A program made the position numbers and the translations under genes. 64,000 nucleotides of DNA from Bradyrhizobium sp. CER78 (lineage in GTDB: Bacteria; Pseudomonadota; Alphaproteobacteria; Rhizobiales; Xanthobacteraceae): NCBI RefSeq assembly GCF_029846235.1, contig NZ_JARVWP010000007.1, forward strand, positions 124,001 to 188,000, written 5' to 3'. The notes under the pieces are model-generated. The model did not search any database. It saw only the letters and a program-made list of their open reading frames with translations, and had not been told where the DNA came from. Below, piece by piece: positions 15,716 through 23,448 of this stretch. Position 1 is the first letter of the stretch. The number at the start of each line of letters is the position of its first letter.

Positions 15716-15856
15716 CCCGTCATCCTGAGGTGCGCGCTCTTGCGCGCCTCGAAGGATGCACGGCCCGCATACTGCGGCACGCCCTGTCTCCGCTTGCGGC
15801 AACAGCCGGGCCGTGCCCTTCGAGACGCCGCTTCGCGGCTCCTCAGGGTGACGGGG
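15716..15856. repeat. Long palindromic intergenic repeat, class A (copy 1)
   Basis: The arms CCCGTCATCCTGAGG (left) and CTCAGGGTGACGGGG (right) frame about 110 bp of further inverted sequence, including GCGCGCTCTTGCGCGC and GCCGCTTCGCGGC stems. The same element occurs in inverted orientation at 22079-22188. Its right arm supplies the last codons and stop codon of the hybrid histidine kinase gene. Confidence 0.85.
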
Positions 15857-17975
15857 AAAGGGTCGATGGCGCAGCAAGACTATCCGCACTGGCACTGCTA
15901 GCTGCAATCTGCCGTCCGTCACGCTGCCCCAGTAACTGATCGAGCCGCTCGCGAAGTTGATCCTGGTGATAGGGCTTGGCCAGCCGCGGCAGGTCGACGT
16001 GGGTCCCGTCGGGCAGTTCGGCATAGCCGGTGGCGAGCAGGACGACGAGCTGCGGCCGGACCTCGCGGGAGGCCGCGGCGAGCTCGATGCCGGTCATGCC
16101 GGGCATCACGTGATCGGTCATCATCAGGTCGATCTCCTGGTCGCTCCTGAGGATATCGAGCGCGTGCGGTCCGGAATTGGCGCCGATCACGCGATGACCG
16201 AGGTCTTCCAGCATCTCCATGGTCGACATTGCGATCAGCGGATCGTCGTCGACCAGCAGGATCACCGCCGAGCGCTTGACCGGCTGCGCCACGGGCACGG
16301 GACTTGCCGCTTCCGGCGCGGCGGTTGCGACCGGAAGCACCAGCACGGCCGTGGTACCCTTGCCGACCGCGCTCGACAGCTGCAGCGCGCCGCCGAGCTG
16401 CACCGCGAGCCCATGCACCATCGACAGGCCGAGCCCGGTGCCCTTGCCCACCGGCTTCGACGAGAAGAACGGCTCGATCGCGCGCTTCAGTACGTCCGGC
16501 GACATGCCGGTGCCGCTGTCGACCACCGACAGTTTCAGGTAGTTGCCCGGCCGCAGCGCCGGATCGTTCCTGGCCTGCCAGGCCGCGAGACGGATCTCGA
16601 TCACGCCGCCATCCGGCATCGCATCGCGCGCATTGATCGCAAGATTGAGGATCGCGAGCTCGAGCTGGTTGGTATCGACGCAGGCCGGCGGCAACCCCTC
16701 GGGGATGTCGAGCCGGAGCACGATGCGCGGACCGAGCGAGCGCTCGAGCAATTCGCTCATGTCACGCACCAGCGCGCCAAGATCGACCGGCACCGCGCGC
16801 AGATCCTGCTGCCGCGCGAATGCCAATAGCCGCTGCGTCAGCGAAGCGCCGCGCTCGGCGCCCTGCAACGCGCCGTCGACCAGCCGTTGCAGCCGCGGGT
16901 CCTCCGGCATCCGCTTGCGCAGCAGATCGAGATTGCCCATCACCGCCATCAAGAGATTGTTGAAGTCGTGCGCCACGCCGCCGGTGAGCTGGCCGATCGC
17001 CTCCATCTTCTGCGCATGGCGGAGCTGCTCCTGCGCCCGCTCGCGCGCCGCGACCTCCTTCATCAAATCGGCGGTGCGCTGCTCGACCCGCTGCTCCAGC
17101 GTCGCGGTGAGTTCGGCAAGCGCGGAGCGCTCGGCGGCGAGCTGCGCCAGCAGCGCCTCGCGCTCGATCTCCGCGGTCTTGCGCGCGGTGATGTCTGAAC
17201 AGACCCCGACCAGCGACCGGATGTTGCCGTCCGGCCCGCGCACCGCGCGGGCGCGCACGTCGACCCAGTGCTGGCTGCCGTCGGGCCAGATGTTGCGATA
17301 CTCGATCTTGTAGTCGGCGCCGGTCTTGAGCGTGTGCTCGACGACCTCCTGCCGCCGCGCGCGATCGTCGGGATGAACCGCCTCGAGCAGCTCCTGATAG
17401 GTGAACGGCAGGCTCGCGGCGCGCCCGAAGAAGCGCTTGCAGGTCGCGGAGGCCTCCAGCTCGAAGCCCGGAACGTGCAGTTCGAGCGCGCCGAGATGAC
17501 CGGCATTGAGCGCCGTCTGCAGCAGGCTTTCGCTCTCGGTGAGGTCCTCGAGAATCGCGCGGGTCTGGTATTGGCGGCGGCGGCCGCGCACGGCCGCCCC
17601 GACCAGGCTCACCAGCGTGGTCGGATGGAACGGGCGCTCGATGAAGGTCACATTGCCGAGCGCGCGGCCGAGCCGCGCCGCGTCGGGACTGCGTTCGGAC
17701 CCACCGCCCTCGCTCATCAGCACGATGGGGAAATCCGACCATGACGGCTGCTCGTTCAGCCAGCGCGTCAGGCCGGCAAGGTCGGCGGCCCTGATCGCCT
17801 CGTCGGCAATGATGGCAAGGCCCGCCCCGCTCGCGACCTGGCGCTCCAGCTCGGCGAGGTCGCCGCAGATATTGGCGTAGTAGCCGGCTTCCTTGATGAG
17901 GTGGGCAGTCTTGACGGCATCCCGTTCGCTCGCGGCAAGGATGACCGCGCGTTCCGAGGACGGGCCGGGCTTCAT
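15843..17975 (-). CDS. Hybrid sensor histidine kinase (REC-like, PAS, HisKA, HATPase, REC)
   Basis: The 710-residue cytoplasmic protein has five parts in order. An N-terminal receiver-like domain (about 8-128) keeps FIERPF but has no obvious phospho-acceptor. A PAS/PAC domain (about 150-268) is followed by a coiled coil (270-320), then HisKA with H-box AHDFNNLL (His336) and HATPase with N-box (Asn447), DSGTGM and GTGLGLS. A C-terminal receiver has phospho-acceptor Asp621 (TDHVMP) and the conserved Lys in AKPY. No membrane segments are seen. The start overlaps the stop of a short upstream ORF (ATGA). The last codons and stop come from an adjacent palindromic repeat. The signal is unknown. Confidence 0.9.
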   Translation of the reverse strand: MKPGPSSERAVILAASERDAVKTAHLIKEAGYYANICGDLAELERQVASGAGLAIIADEAIRAADLAGLTRWLNEQPSWSDFPIVLMSEGGGSERSPDAARLGRALGNVTFIERPFHPTTLVSLVGAAVRGRRRQYQTRAILEDLTESESLLQTALNAGHLGALELHVPGFELEASATCKRFFGRAASLPFTYQELLEAVHPDDRARRQEVVEHTLKTGADYKIEYRNIWPDGSQHWVDVRARAVRGPDGNIRSLVGVCSDITARKTAEIEREALLAQLAAERSALAELTATLEQRVEQRTADLMKEVAARERAQEQLRHAQKMEAIGQLTGGVAHDFNNLLMAVMGNLDLLRKRMPEDPRLQRLVDGALQGAERGASLTQRLLAFARQQDLRAVPVDLGALVRDMSELLERSLGPRIVLRLDIPEGLPPACVDTNQLELAILNLAINARDAMPDGGVIEIRLAAWQARNDPALRPGNYLKLSVVDSGTGMSPDVLKRAIEPFFSSKPVGKGTGLGLSMVHGLAVQLGGALQLSSAVGKGTTAVLVLPVATAAPEAASPVPVAQPVKRSAVILLVDDDPLIAMSTMEMLEDLGHRVIGANSGPHALDILRSDQEIDLMMTDHVMPGMTGIELAAASREVRPQLVVLLATGYAELPDGTHVDLPRLAKPYHQDQLRERLDQLLGQRDGRQIAASSASADSLAAPSTLSPSP

Positions 17976-18079
17976 CGCGTCTGTCCCTGCGACGGCCGGG
18001 CATCGGCAGCGGCTGAGACGGCACAATGCTGCCGGGTGGCCATGACCACAGTGCCGGCGGCGGGATCGATAGGCGTCAT
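17972..18079 (-). CDS. Possible 35-residue leader ORF coupled to the hybrid kinase
   Basis: This short frame begins MTPIDPAAGTVVMATRQ, is preceded by a good AGGGGG ribosome-binding site 4 bp upstream, and ends with TGA overlapping the kinase ATG (ATGA). Overlap of this type usually means translational coupling. The peptide has no recognisable domain, so it may matter only as a leader that sets kinase translation. It is too short for family evidence; chance is possible. Confidence 0.4.
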   Translation of the reverse strand: MTPIDPAAGTVVMATRQHCAVSAAADARPSQGQTR

Positions 18080-18242
18080 GGGGCCCCCTAACCGGAACGA
18101 AACTCGTTCGTGCGGCCACCGTTCCCGCAGCGCGAAGTTATTTTTACCGCAAGAGGCATGGCTCGCCGCGACCGCGCGGCAAAAATATCGAAAACAACCC
18201 CATGCAAAGGCGCCGGCGGCTGCCGGCCTTCACCACGGCAAC

Positions 18243-18272
18243 TTGACACGTCGGGCAAATCGGGGATATATT
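18243..18272 (+). promoter_or_regulatory. Strong sigma70-like promoter without an obvious gene
   Basis: A perfect TTGACA (18243-18248) and TATATT (18267-18272) with an 18-bp spacer lie on the plus strand. Downstream in this direction is only the 3' end of the convergent thioesterase gene, so the transcript would be antisense or a small RNA. A purine-rich GGGAGAGGAA follows at about 18322-18331. Confidence 0.5.
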
Positions 18273-18340
18273 TCTAATATTCCGAAATCGTGTAAGTACT
18301 GCCTCGCCCGACCCGAAAGGTGGGAGAGGAATAACCCTGG

Positions 18341-19117
18341 TCAGCGCTGCTCGATGACGAGGCTCTGCACCGCCCGGCCGAAATAGCCCTGCACGTCGGC
18401 GAGCCGCGACATCGCAAGCCCGGCGCCGTCAGGCCCGATCCAGGACTCGCCGTCGAGCAGAATCCAGTCGCCGACCGGCTCGCGCGCCAGGCTCACGGTG
18501 AGATCGGCGTTGATGAAGGTCCATTGGTTGAAATCGAGCGCCGGCGAGGTGCCGTTGGAGAAGTCGGAGGCGACCACGGCGCGCATCGCCTGCGAGACGG
18601 CGGCGCCCGCGATCAGCGGCTGGTTGACGCGGAACCAGATCGCGCCGGGTCCCATCACGCCGAAACGGCCGCGCGCCGCGCGCATCGAGATGCATTTGAC
18701 GAACGGGCTGTTCGCAAGATTACCCGGCTCGACCAAACTTTCGTCGGGACCCGGCAGCTCGACCGGAAGCGCGGCGATGTCGGGCGGCAGTTCGGCCGGC
18801 TGCTCCTTGATCTTCAGCACAGTGGCCGAGACGACGAGGACGCCGTCGGCGAGCAGCCTGACGCCGCAGAGCTGGATCTTGCGGCCATCGCGCAGGATCT
18901 CGCTCGAGACCGTCAGCGGCGCCACCGGCACCGGGCGCATCAAGTCGATGGTGAGCCGCGCGATCCGCATCGGCGCCGGCGTCGGGATGGCCTCGGCGGC
19001 CCACACCACCAGCGCCGCCGGCGCGGAGCCGTGCTGCATCCGCGGGTCCCACGGACCCGCGGCATCAGGACTGGTGACGACGCGGTCGCCGTCAACGCGA
19101 AAGATCGGGTCCATCAA
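18341..19117 (-). CDS. TesB-like acyl-CoA thioesterase family protein
   Basis: The 258-residue protein has the double-hotdog layout of TesB-like thioesterases. The N-terminal half carries WDPRMQHGSAPAALVVWAAE and RLTIDLMRPVPVAPLTVSSEILRDGRKIQL; the second half ends with the typical Asp/Gln-containing strands (LDFNQWTFINADLTV). It hydrolyses acyl-CoA to free acid and CoA if active. Its ATG overlaps the stop of the upstream nitronate-monooxygenase-like gene by 4 bp, so the two are coupled and probably act on the same substrates. Chain specificity is unknown. Confidence 0.82.
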   Translation of the reverse strand: MMDPIFRVDGDRVVTSPDAAGPWDPRMQHGSAPAALVVWAAEAIPTPAPMRIARLTIDLMRPVPVAPLTVSSEILRDGRKIQLCGVRLLADGVLVVSATVLKIKEQPAELPPDIAALPVELPGPDESLVEPGNLANSPFVKCISMRAARGRFGVMGPGAIWFRVNQPLIAGAAVSQAMRAVVASDFSNGTSPALDFNQWTFINADLTVSLAREPVGDWILLDGESWIGPDGAGLAMSRLADVQGYFGRAVQSLVIEQR

Positions 19118-20082
19118 AGCGCCGGATCGACCGCTTCGTCGTATTCCTTCTTGAAGCGGCCGATCAGCTCGGCGGCAGGCACTACCTTGGAGATGCTGCC
19201 GACGCCCTGGCCGGAGCCCCAGATCTCCTTCCAGGCCTTCGGCTTGGCGCGCTCGCCGGATGAGTCAGTGCCGAAGCTCATCTTCGAGGGATCGGATGTC
19301 GGCAGATTTTCCGGATCCATGCCGGCCGCGACGATCGACGGCTTCAAATAGTTGCCGTGCACCCCGGTGAACAAATTGGAGTAGACGATGTCCTCGGCCG
19401 ACGAATTGGTGATCATGCTCTTGTAGCCCTCGACCGCATTCGCCTCCTTGGTCGCGATGAAGGCGGAGCCGATATACGCGAAGTCGGCACCGATGATGCG
19501 CGCGGCGCGAATGGCGCGGCCGTTGGCGATGGTGCCCGACAGCGCGATCGGCCCGTCGAACCACTGCCGCGTCTCCGATACGAACGGGAATGGCGACAGC
19601 GTGCCGGCATGACCGCCGGCGCCGGCCGCGACCAGGATCAGGCCGTCGGCGCCCTTCTCGATCGCCTTGTGGGCGAACTTCTGGTTGATCACGTCGTGGA
19701 ACACGATGCCGCCCCAGCCATGGACGGCCTGGTTGAGCTCCTCGCGTGCGCCGAGCGAGGAGATGATCATCGGCACCTTGTGCTTCTCGCAAAGCGCCAT
19801 GTCGTGATCGAGCCGGTTGTTCGACTTGTGCACGATCTGATTCACCGCGAACGGCGCCGACGGCCGCTCCGGATGCGCCTTGTCATAGGCGGCGAGCTCT
19901 TCCTTGATCCGGTACAGCCATTCGTCGAGCAGTTCCGGCGGCCGCGCATTCAGCGCCGGAAACGAGCCGACCACGCCGGCCTTGCACTGGGCGATGACGA
20001 GGTCGGGCACGGAGATGATGAACAGCGGTGCCCCGATCACGGGAAGAGACAGGCGGCCCTTGAACAGAGCAGGCATGGACAT
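19114..20082 (-). CDS. Nitronate monooxygenase-family FMN protein (paralogue 2)
   Basis: This 322-residue TIM-barrel flavoprotein parallels the protein at 13064-14062: LPVIGAPLFIISVPD, VGSFPALNAR, NQIVHKSNNRLDHD, GADGLILVAAGAGGHAG and GSAFIATKEA. All FMN-contact motifs of the 2-nitropropane dioxygenase family are present. It is translationally coupled to a TesB-like thioesterase, so a role in acyl-CoA metabolism (FabK-like reduction or detoxification) is as plausible as nitronate oxidation. An inverted repeat 110 bp upstream may be its operator. Confidence 0.9.
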   Translation of the reverse strand: MSMPALFKGRLSLPVIGAPLFIISVPDLVIAQCKAGVVGSFPALNARPPELLDEWLYRIKEELAAYDKAHPERPSAPFAVNQIVHKSNNRLDHDMALCEKHKVPMIISSLGAREELNQAVHGWGGIVFHDVINQKFAHKAIEKGADGLILVAAGAGGHAGTLSPFPFVSETRQWFDGPIALSGTIANGRAIRAARIIGADFAYIGSAFIATKEANAVEGYKSMITNSSAEDIVYSNLFTGVHGNYLKPSIVAAGMDPENLPTSDPSKMSFGTDSSGERAKPKAWKEIWGSGQGVGSISKVVPAAELIGRFKKEYDEAVDPAL

Positions 20083-20192
20083 TGGCGGCGGATCCTCAAA
20101 GGTTTGGTCGGTTGGTTTTAGCTCGAATGCTGACCGTCATACCAACAAGGCAATCTTTCCAGTGTCAAGTATTGCGTTTTGGCGCTGCAAAA

Positions 20193-20211
20193 AGATGACA
20201 AAACCTCATCT
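20193..20211. promoter_or_regulatory. Inverted repeat upstream of NMO-thioesterase operon
   Basis: AGATGA and TCATCT form a perfect 6-bp inverted repeat with a 7-bp spacer, about 110 bp before the flavoprotein start, in an AT-rich stretch. It is a candidate operator; the regulator is unknown. Confidence 0.35.
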
Positions 20212-20288
20212 AAAGGGCGCATTTTCCGGGCGCATCTGGCATCCCAGACGCAAGATGAGTTTTGATTGAATCGGCTTGGCGCGGTCTT

Positions 20289-20321
20289 GGTTCACCTCTC
20301 CCCAGCGGGGAGAGATGAACC
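20289..20321. repeat. Short hairpin of the 'TCACCTCTCCCC' repeat class (class C)
   Basis: A 15-bp stem, GGTTCACCTCTCCCC pairing with GGGGAGAGATGAACC (one mismatch), has a 3-nt loop. It resembles the arms of the longer repeats at 31371, 39337, 44051 and 63860. There is no T-run, so it is not called a terminator. Confidence 0.6.
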
Positions 20322-20381
20322 TCCGCCGTTAATCCAGTTCGACCCAATCGCATCACTCTCTACACGCAAGCTTCGCTGCTG

Positions 20382-20930
20382 CTATTGGCAGACGGCCCGT
20401 GTCACGAAATTTTCCGTCTTGCAGTCGTTCGGGCCGCGCTTGTGGCCCGGCAAATAGACCAGCGGCGAGCATTTTTCCGACGTGTCGATATCGATGCCCT
20501 TGCCTTCCTTGAATCCCTTGCTCTGGCACAGCCGGTCGGCGCCGACCTTGCAGTCGGGCGCACCGTTCGCGGCCACCACGCAGGCGGCGCGCCCGCTCAC
20601 CATGCTCGAAGGGCGCGCCAGGTTCGACAGGTCGTCGAAGGTCTCGCTGGGGCTCTTCAGCTGTGGCAACACCGACTTCGACTTCTCGAACAGTTTTCCG
20701 ATTTCGTCGATCAGCCCGGGATTCTCACGCTCGACCGGCGCCGGCGGCAGTTCGATCTGCTGCTGAGACTCAACGGGCTGCTGCGCCGGCGACTGCACGC
20801 CGAGCGTGGGTGGTGCAGATTGCGAAAGGGCGGGATCAAGACTGAAAGCCATCGTGAGACAGGTAGCGAGCCGTGCCGCGATGGTCGCTTTGGGGAACAC
20901 CGGAAAAATGTTCAGCACTCGCGGTTGCAC
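20382..20930 (-). CDS. Exported protein of unknown function with cysteine-containing C-terminus
   Basis: The 182-residue protein starts at GTG with a signal-like N-terminus (ATIAARLATCLTMAFSLDPALS). A Gln/Pro-rich linker (about 38-70) is followed by an amphipathic helix. The conserved-looking C-terminal domain contains five cysteines at ACVVA, PDCKVG, LCQSKGFKEGKG, KCSPLVY and NDCKTE, plus a sixth at the C-terminal VCQ. Paired cysteines imply periplasmic disulfides. I recognise the type as common in Bradyrhizobium relatives but have no function for it. Confidence 0.78.
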   Translation of the reverse strand: MQPRVLNIFPVFPKATIAARLATCLTMAFSLDPALSQSAPPTLGVQSPAQQPVESQQQIELPPAPVERENPGLIDEIGKLFEKSKSVLPQLKSPSETFDDLSNLARPSSMVSGRAACVVAANGAPDCKVGADRLCQSKGFKEGKGIDIDTSEKCSPLVYLPGHKRGPNDCKTENFVTRAVCQ

Positions 20931-20960
20931 AGCCCGTCCAGTCTCAGTGAGCTTAGTCGA

Positions 20961-21344
20961 TCAAAATCTCGGATACACAATCTTCCAACCGGTCGCCGCG
21001 TACAGCCGACCAAAGTTTTCGTCCAGGCCCGCCGTCATTCCATAGGAAGTTGCCGTGATCGACGGGACTGGCTGCCTCGCCTCGAAATAGAACTCGACCG
21101 ATCCGCCCTTTCCGTTCTCGAAGTAACCCTGACGCCTCGGGTAGGAAGTATCCCTGCCGAAAAAGAAGAGCCATATTCGTAGCAGAATTGACATCTGTGC
21201 ACGCGCCGCGACCGCTGCAGGAGGCTCCTCCGCCTCGTAATGGAAGCGGATGCCCGGAAACGCGTCGGACAGACGGAGCATAACCTCCTCTTCAGGTCCT
21301 AAAGGACCTCGATCAGGACGCTGTATAGTGCCGGTCAAAGCCAT
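20961..21344 (-). CDS. Conserved hypothetical protein, 127 residues
   Basis: This frame begins MALTGTIQRPDRGPLGPEEE and runs to WKIVYPRF. It has one hydrophobic segment (about 51-62, MSILLRIWLFFF) followed by a basic, aromatic-rich C-terminal half. A much longer in-frame ORF upstream is rejected because it crosses a repeat and runs antisense to other genes. The codon pattern is less GC-biased than the neighbours. Function is unknown; it may be membrane-associated. Confidence 0.6.
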   Translation of the reverse strand: MALTGTIQRPDRGPLGPEEEVMLRLSDAFPGIRFHYEAEEPPAAVAARAQMSILLRIWLFFFGRDTSYPRRQGYFENGKGGSVEFYFEARQPVPSITATSYGMTAGLDENFGRLYAATGWKIVYPRF

Positions 21345-21391
21345 ATACGTCAGCGTACCCGAAGCCTTGCCATCGGCAAAGCCGCGGGGAG

Positions 21392-21973
21392 CTAGATCAG
21401 CTTGAATGCGGCAACAAAGCCCAGCACCAGCACGATCGCGCCGATCGCAACCCACAGGCCGAGCCGCTTCTCGAGCTCGGCGCGGATGACATCGCCATAG
21501 CGATTGAGCAGCACCGCGACGAAGAAGAAGCGGCCGCCGCGTGCGACGATCGAGCACAGGATGAACAGCCAGATGTTGTAGCCGGCAAAACCCGAGGTGA
21601 TCGTCACCAGCTTGTAGGGGATCGGCGTCAGTCCCTTCACCAGGATGATCACGGCGCCCCACTCGGCATAGGAGGCGCGGAACGCGTCGACCTTGTCGGA
21701 GAGGCCGTAGAGATGGATCAGCCACTGCCCGACCGAGTCGTAGAGCAGCGCGCCGATCGCATAGCCGAGCACGCCGCCGGCAACCGAGGCGATGGTGCAG
21801 ACCGTCGCGAACCACCATGCCCGCTTCGGCCGCGCCAGCGACATCGGCAGCAGCATGATGTCGGGAGGGATCGGGAAGAAGGAGCTCTCCGCGAAGGCGA
21901 CGGCCGCGAGAATCCAGAGTGCGTAGGGCTTGTCGGCCGCGTCGACGCACCACTCGTAAATCCGTTTCAACAT
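21392..21973 (-). CDS. DedA/YqaA-family inner-membrane protein
   Basis: This 193-residue protein has four to five hydrophobic helices and the VTT/SNARE-associated pattern: the re-entrant segment FAESSFFPIPPDIMLLPMS near 28-46 and the second loop ILVKGLTPIPYKLVTITSGFAG near 110-131. The family includes DedA undecaprenyl-phosphate or lipid transporters; YqaA-type members are shorter and less studied. The gene stands alone between a hypothetical gene and a palindromic repeat. The substrate is unresolved. Confidence 0.88.
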   Translation of the reverse strand: MLKRIYEWCVDAADKPYALWILAAVAFAESSFFPIPPDIMLLPMSLARPKRAWWFATVCTIASVAGGVLGYAIGALLYDSVGQWLIHLYGLSDKVDAFRASYAEWGAVIILVKGLTPIPYKLVTITSGFAGYNIWLFILCSIVARGGRFFFVAVLLNRYGDVIRAELEKRLGLWVAIGAIVLVLGFVAAFKLI

Positions 21974-22078
21974 GGGCGCGATGAACCATCATGGAGCCGA
22001 TTTGTCCATGCCGGGATTGGGCCGAATAGGGTCGATTTTCAACGATATCGGATCGCCACAGCGAGCCAACCTCTCTGA

Positions 22079-22188
22079 CCGTCATCCTGAGGAGCCGCGA
22101 AGCGGCGTCTCGAAGGGTGAATCGGCCACCAGCCGGGCCGTGCATCCTTCGAGACGCGCGCAAGAGCGCGCTCCTCAGGATGACGGGG
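22079..22188. repeat. Long palindromic intergenic repeat, class A (copy 2, inverted)
   Basis: The arms CCGTCATCCTGAGGAGC and GCTCCTCAGGATGACGGGG enclose the same internal stems as the copy at 15716-15856 but in opposite orientation. It is located between two minus-strand genes. Confidence 0.88.
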
Positions 22189-22218
22189 CATCGGGCGTTC
22201 CAGCCTTTCTTGTTGGGT

Positions 22219-22620
22219 TTACGGCTGCCGTTTACGCAGCCGGCTCTCCAGCGCGACAATTCGACGCCGAACCACCGGGACCGGCGCGGTTTTGGAGACC
22301 TTGACCGGTGACTTCGGCAGCTTCTCGGCGATCCCGAGCAGCCGCTCGCGCCGCTCCATCTCGCGCCAGACATCCTCCGGCTTCACGCCGGCCGACGCCC
22401 ACAGAACCGTGAGATTGTAGAGCAGGTCCGCGCTCTCGCGGACGACGGCATCCGGCTTGCCGCTGATGGCGTCGATCACGACCTCGACCGCTTCCTCGGC
22501 GAGCTTCTTGGCCATCTTGGCCGGCCCGCGCTGGAACAGCCGTGCCGTGCGCGACGTAGCCGGATCAAGATCCCTGGCCGCGATCACCGCCTGGTAAAGC
22601 CGTTCGATCGAATCACTCAT
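22219..22620 (-). CDS. hisE: Phosphoribosyl-ATP diphosphatase (HisE)-like protein
   Basis: The 133-residue protein has the MazG/HisE helical NTP-pyrophosphatase signature: KKLAEEAVEVVIDAISGK near 38-55 and VVRESADLLYNLTVLWASAGV near 59-79, with the Mg-binding Glu/Asp pattern EExxE and ExxD. A basic C-terminal extension of about 25 residues exceeds the usual HisE. HisE hydrolyses phosphoribosyl-ATP in histidine synthesis. No other his gene is nearby, so this may be a second copy or a house-cleaning pyrophosphatase. Confidence 0.78.
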   Translation of the reverse strand: MSDSIERLYQAVIAARDLDPATSRTARLFQRGPAKMAKKLAEEAVEVVIDAISGKPDAVVRESADLLYNLTVLWASAGVKPEDVWREMERRERLLGIAEKLPKSPVKVSKTAPVPVVRRRIVALESRLRKRQP

Positions 22621-22674
22621 CCTTCGAGCCTAATCGAAACGCGTCGCCAGCGTGTTAACGGCCGGACCGACAAC

Positions 22675-22705
22675 GAAAAATCCACCGGCCTTGCGGCCGG
22701 TGGAT
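22675..22705 (-). terminator. Intrinsic terminator (minus strand)
   Basis: ATCCACCGGCC pairs perfectly with GGCCGGTGGAT around a 4-nt loop and, on the minus strand, is followed by TTTTTT. It ends the Gly/Tyr-rich protein transcript. Confidence 0.9.
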
Positions 22706-22742
22706 CGATGCTTTGTGACAGTTCTGAGAACCGACGACGATG

Positions 22743-23183
22743 TCAGTACGGCGTATAGGGCAACGCCGAGCGGCGCCCGTAATAGCCGTGATAACCATAA
22801 TACGGCCCGCCGCCGTAGTAGACCGGGCCACCACCATAATAGGTGGGACCACCGTAGTAGCCGGGGCCGTCATAGTAGCCGTAGGACTCGTAATAGTCGC
22901 GACGGTTCTGGGCCGCGGCGATCGCAAGGCCCGTGCCGACGATCCCGGCGAACACGGCCGCAGCAGCCGCACCACCACCGCCGCCACGATAGTAACGACG
23001 GCGCGCGCTGATGTCGGTCGCATCGCTCGTGCCGTGCGATGTGGTCACGGCGGCCGCCTTGCCCGCCGAAGCAGAGCCTGCGAACGCCATCGTCGGCTCA
23101 ACGGCCGTCAACGCCACCGCGGCAACCGTTGCCAATGTGGCTGCGCGGCCAACAGACGAAAAAACACCTTTTCGCGCAAACAT
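22743..23183 (-). CDS. Exported Gly/Tyr-rich protein
   Basis: The 146-residue protein has a signal peptide (about residues 1-36, ending in AFAG), a short polar stretch, one hydrophobic segment (GGAAAAAVFAGIVGTGLAIAAA) and a C-terminal region of YYGG/GPYYGG repeats. An AGGA ribosome-binding site 8 bp upstream favours this ATG over one three codons earlier. Similar Tyr/Gly-rich tails are common in rhizobial envelope proteins of unknown function. Expressed alone, with its own terminator downstream. Confidence 0.82.
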   Translation of the reverse strand: MFARKGVFSSVGRAATLATVAAVALTAVEPTMAFAGSASAGKAAAVTTSHGTSDATDISARRRYYRGGGGGAAAAAVFAGIVGTGLAIAAAQNRRDYYESYGYYDGPGYYGGPTYYGGGPVYYGGGPYYGYHGYYGRRSALPYTPY

Positions 23184-23448
23184 TGCAGTCATCCTTTGTG
23201 GAAGCCGGCCCCGTCGGGCCTTGGTAAGCTAACCACACTCTCCAGATTAGGTTCCCGAAACCGAATGCAAGCTGAACAACCCAAGGTGAAATCGAGGCAG
23301 TCATCGGCCGTTCACCTTGCCCGGGGCAGAATGCCTGCAGATCACGCCTGAAATTGCAGCTTGAAATGACGGTTGCCTTGGCGCATTCGATGTCATGTAC
23401 AAGGCGCGCAGCCGGCGCGGCACTTTGTCTCGCCTCCCGGATGTCACG

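Noticed and set aside
20961..22373. 470-codon minus-strand ORF
   Set aside because: It runs through the class A repeat and overlaps the DedA-like and HisE genes in another frame; only the last 127 codons are kept.
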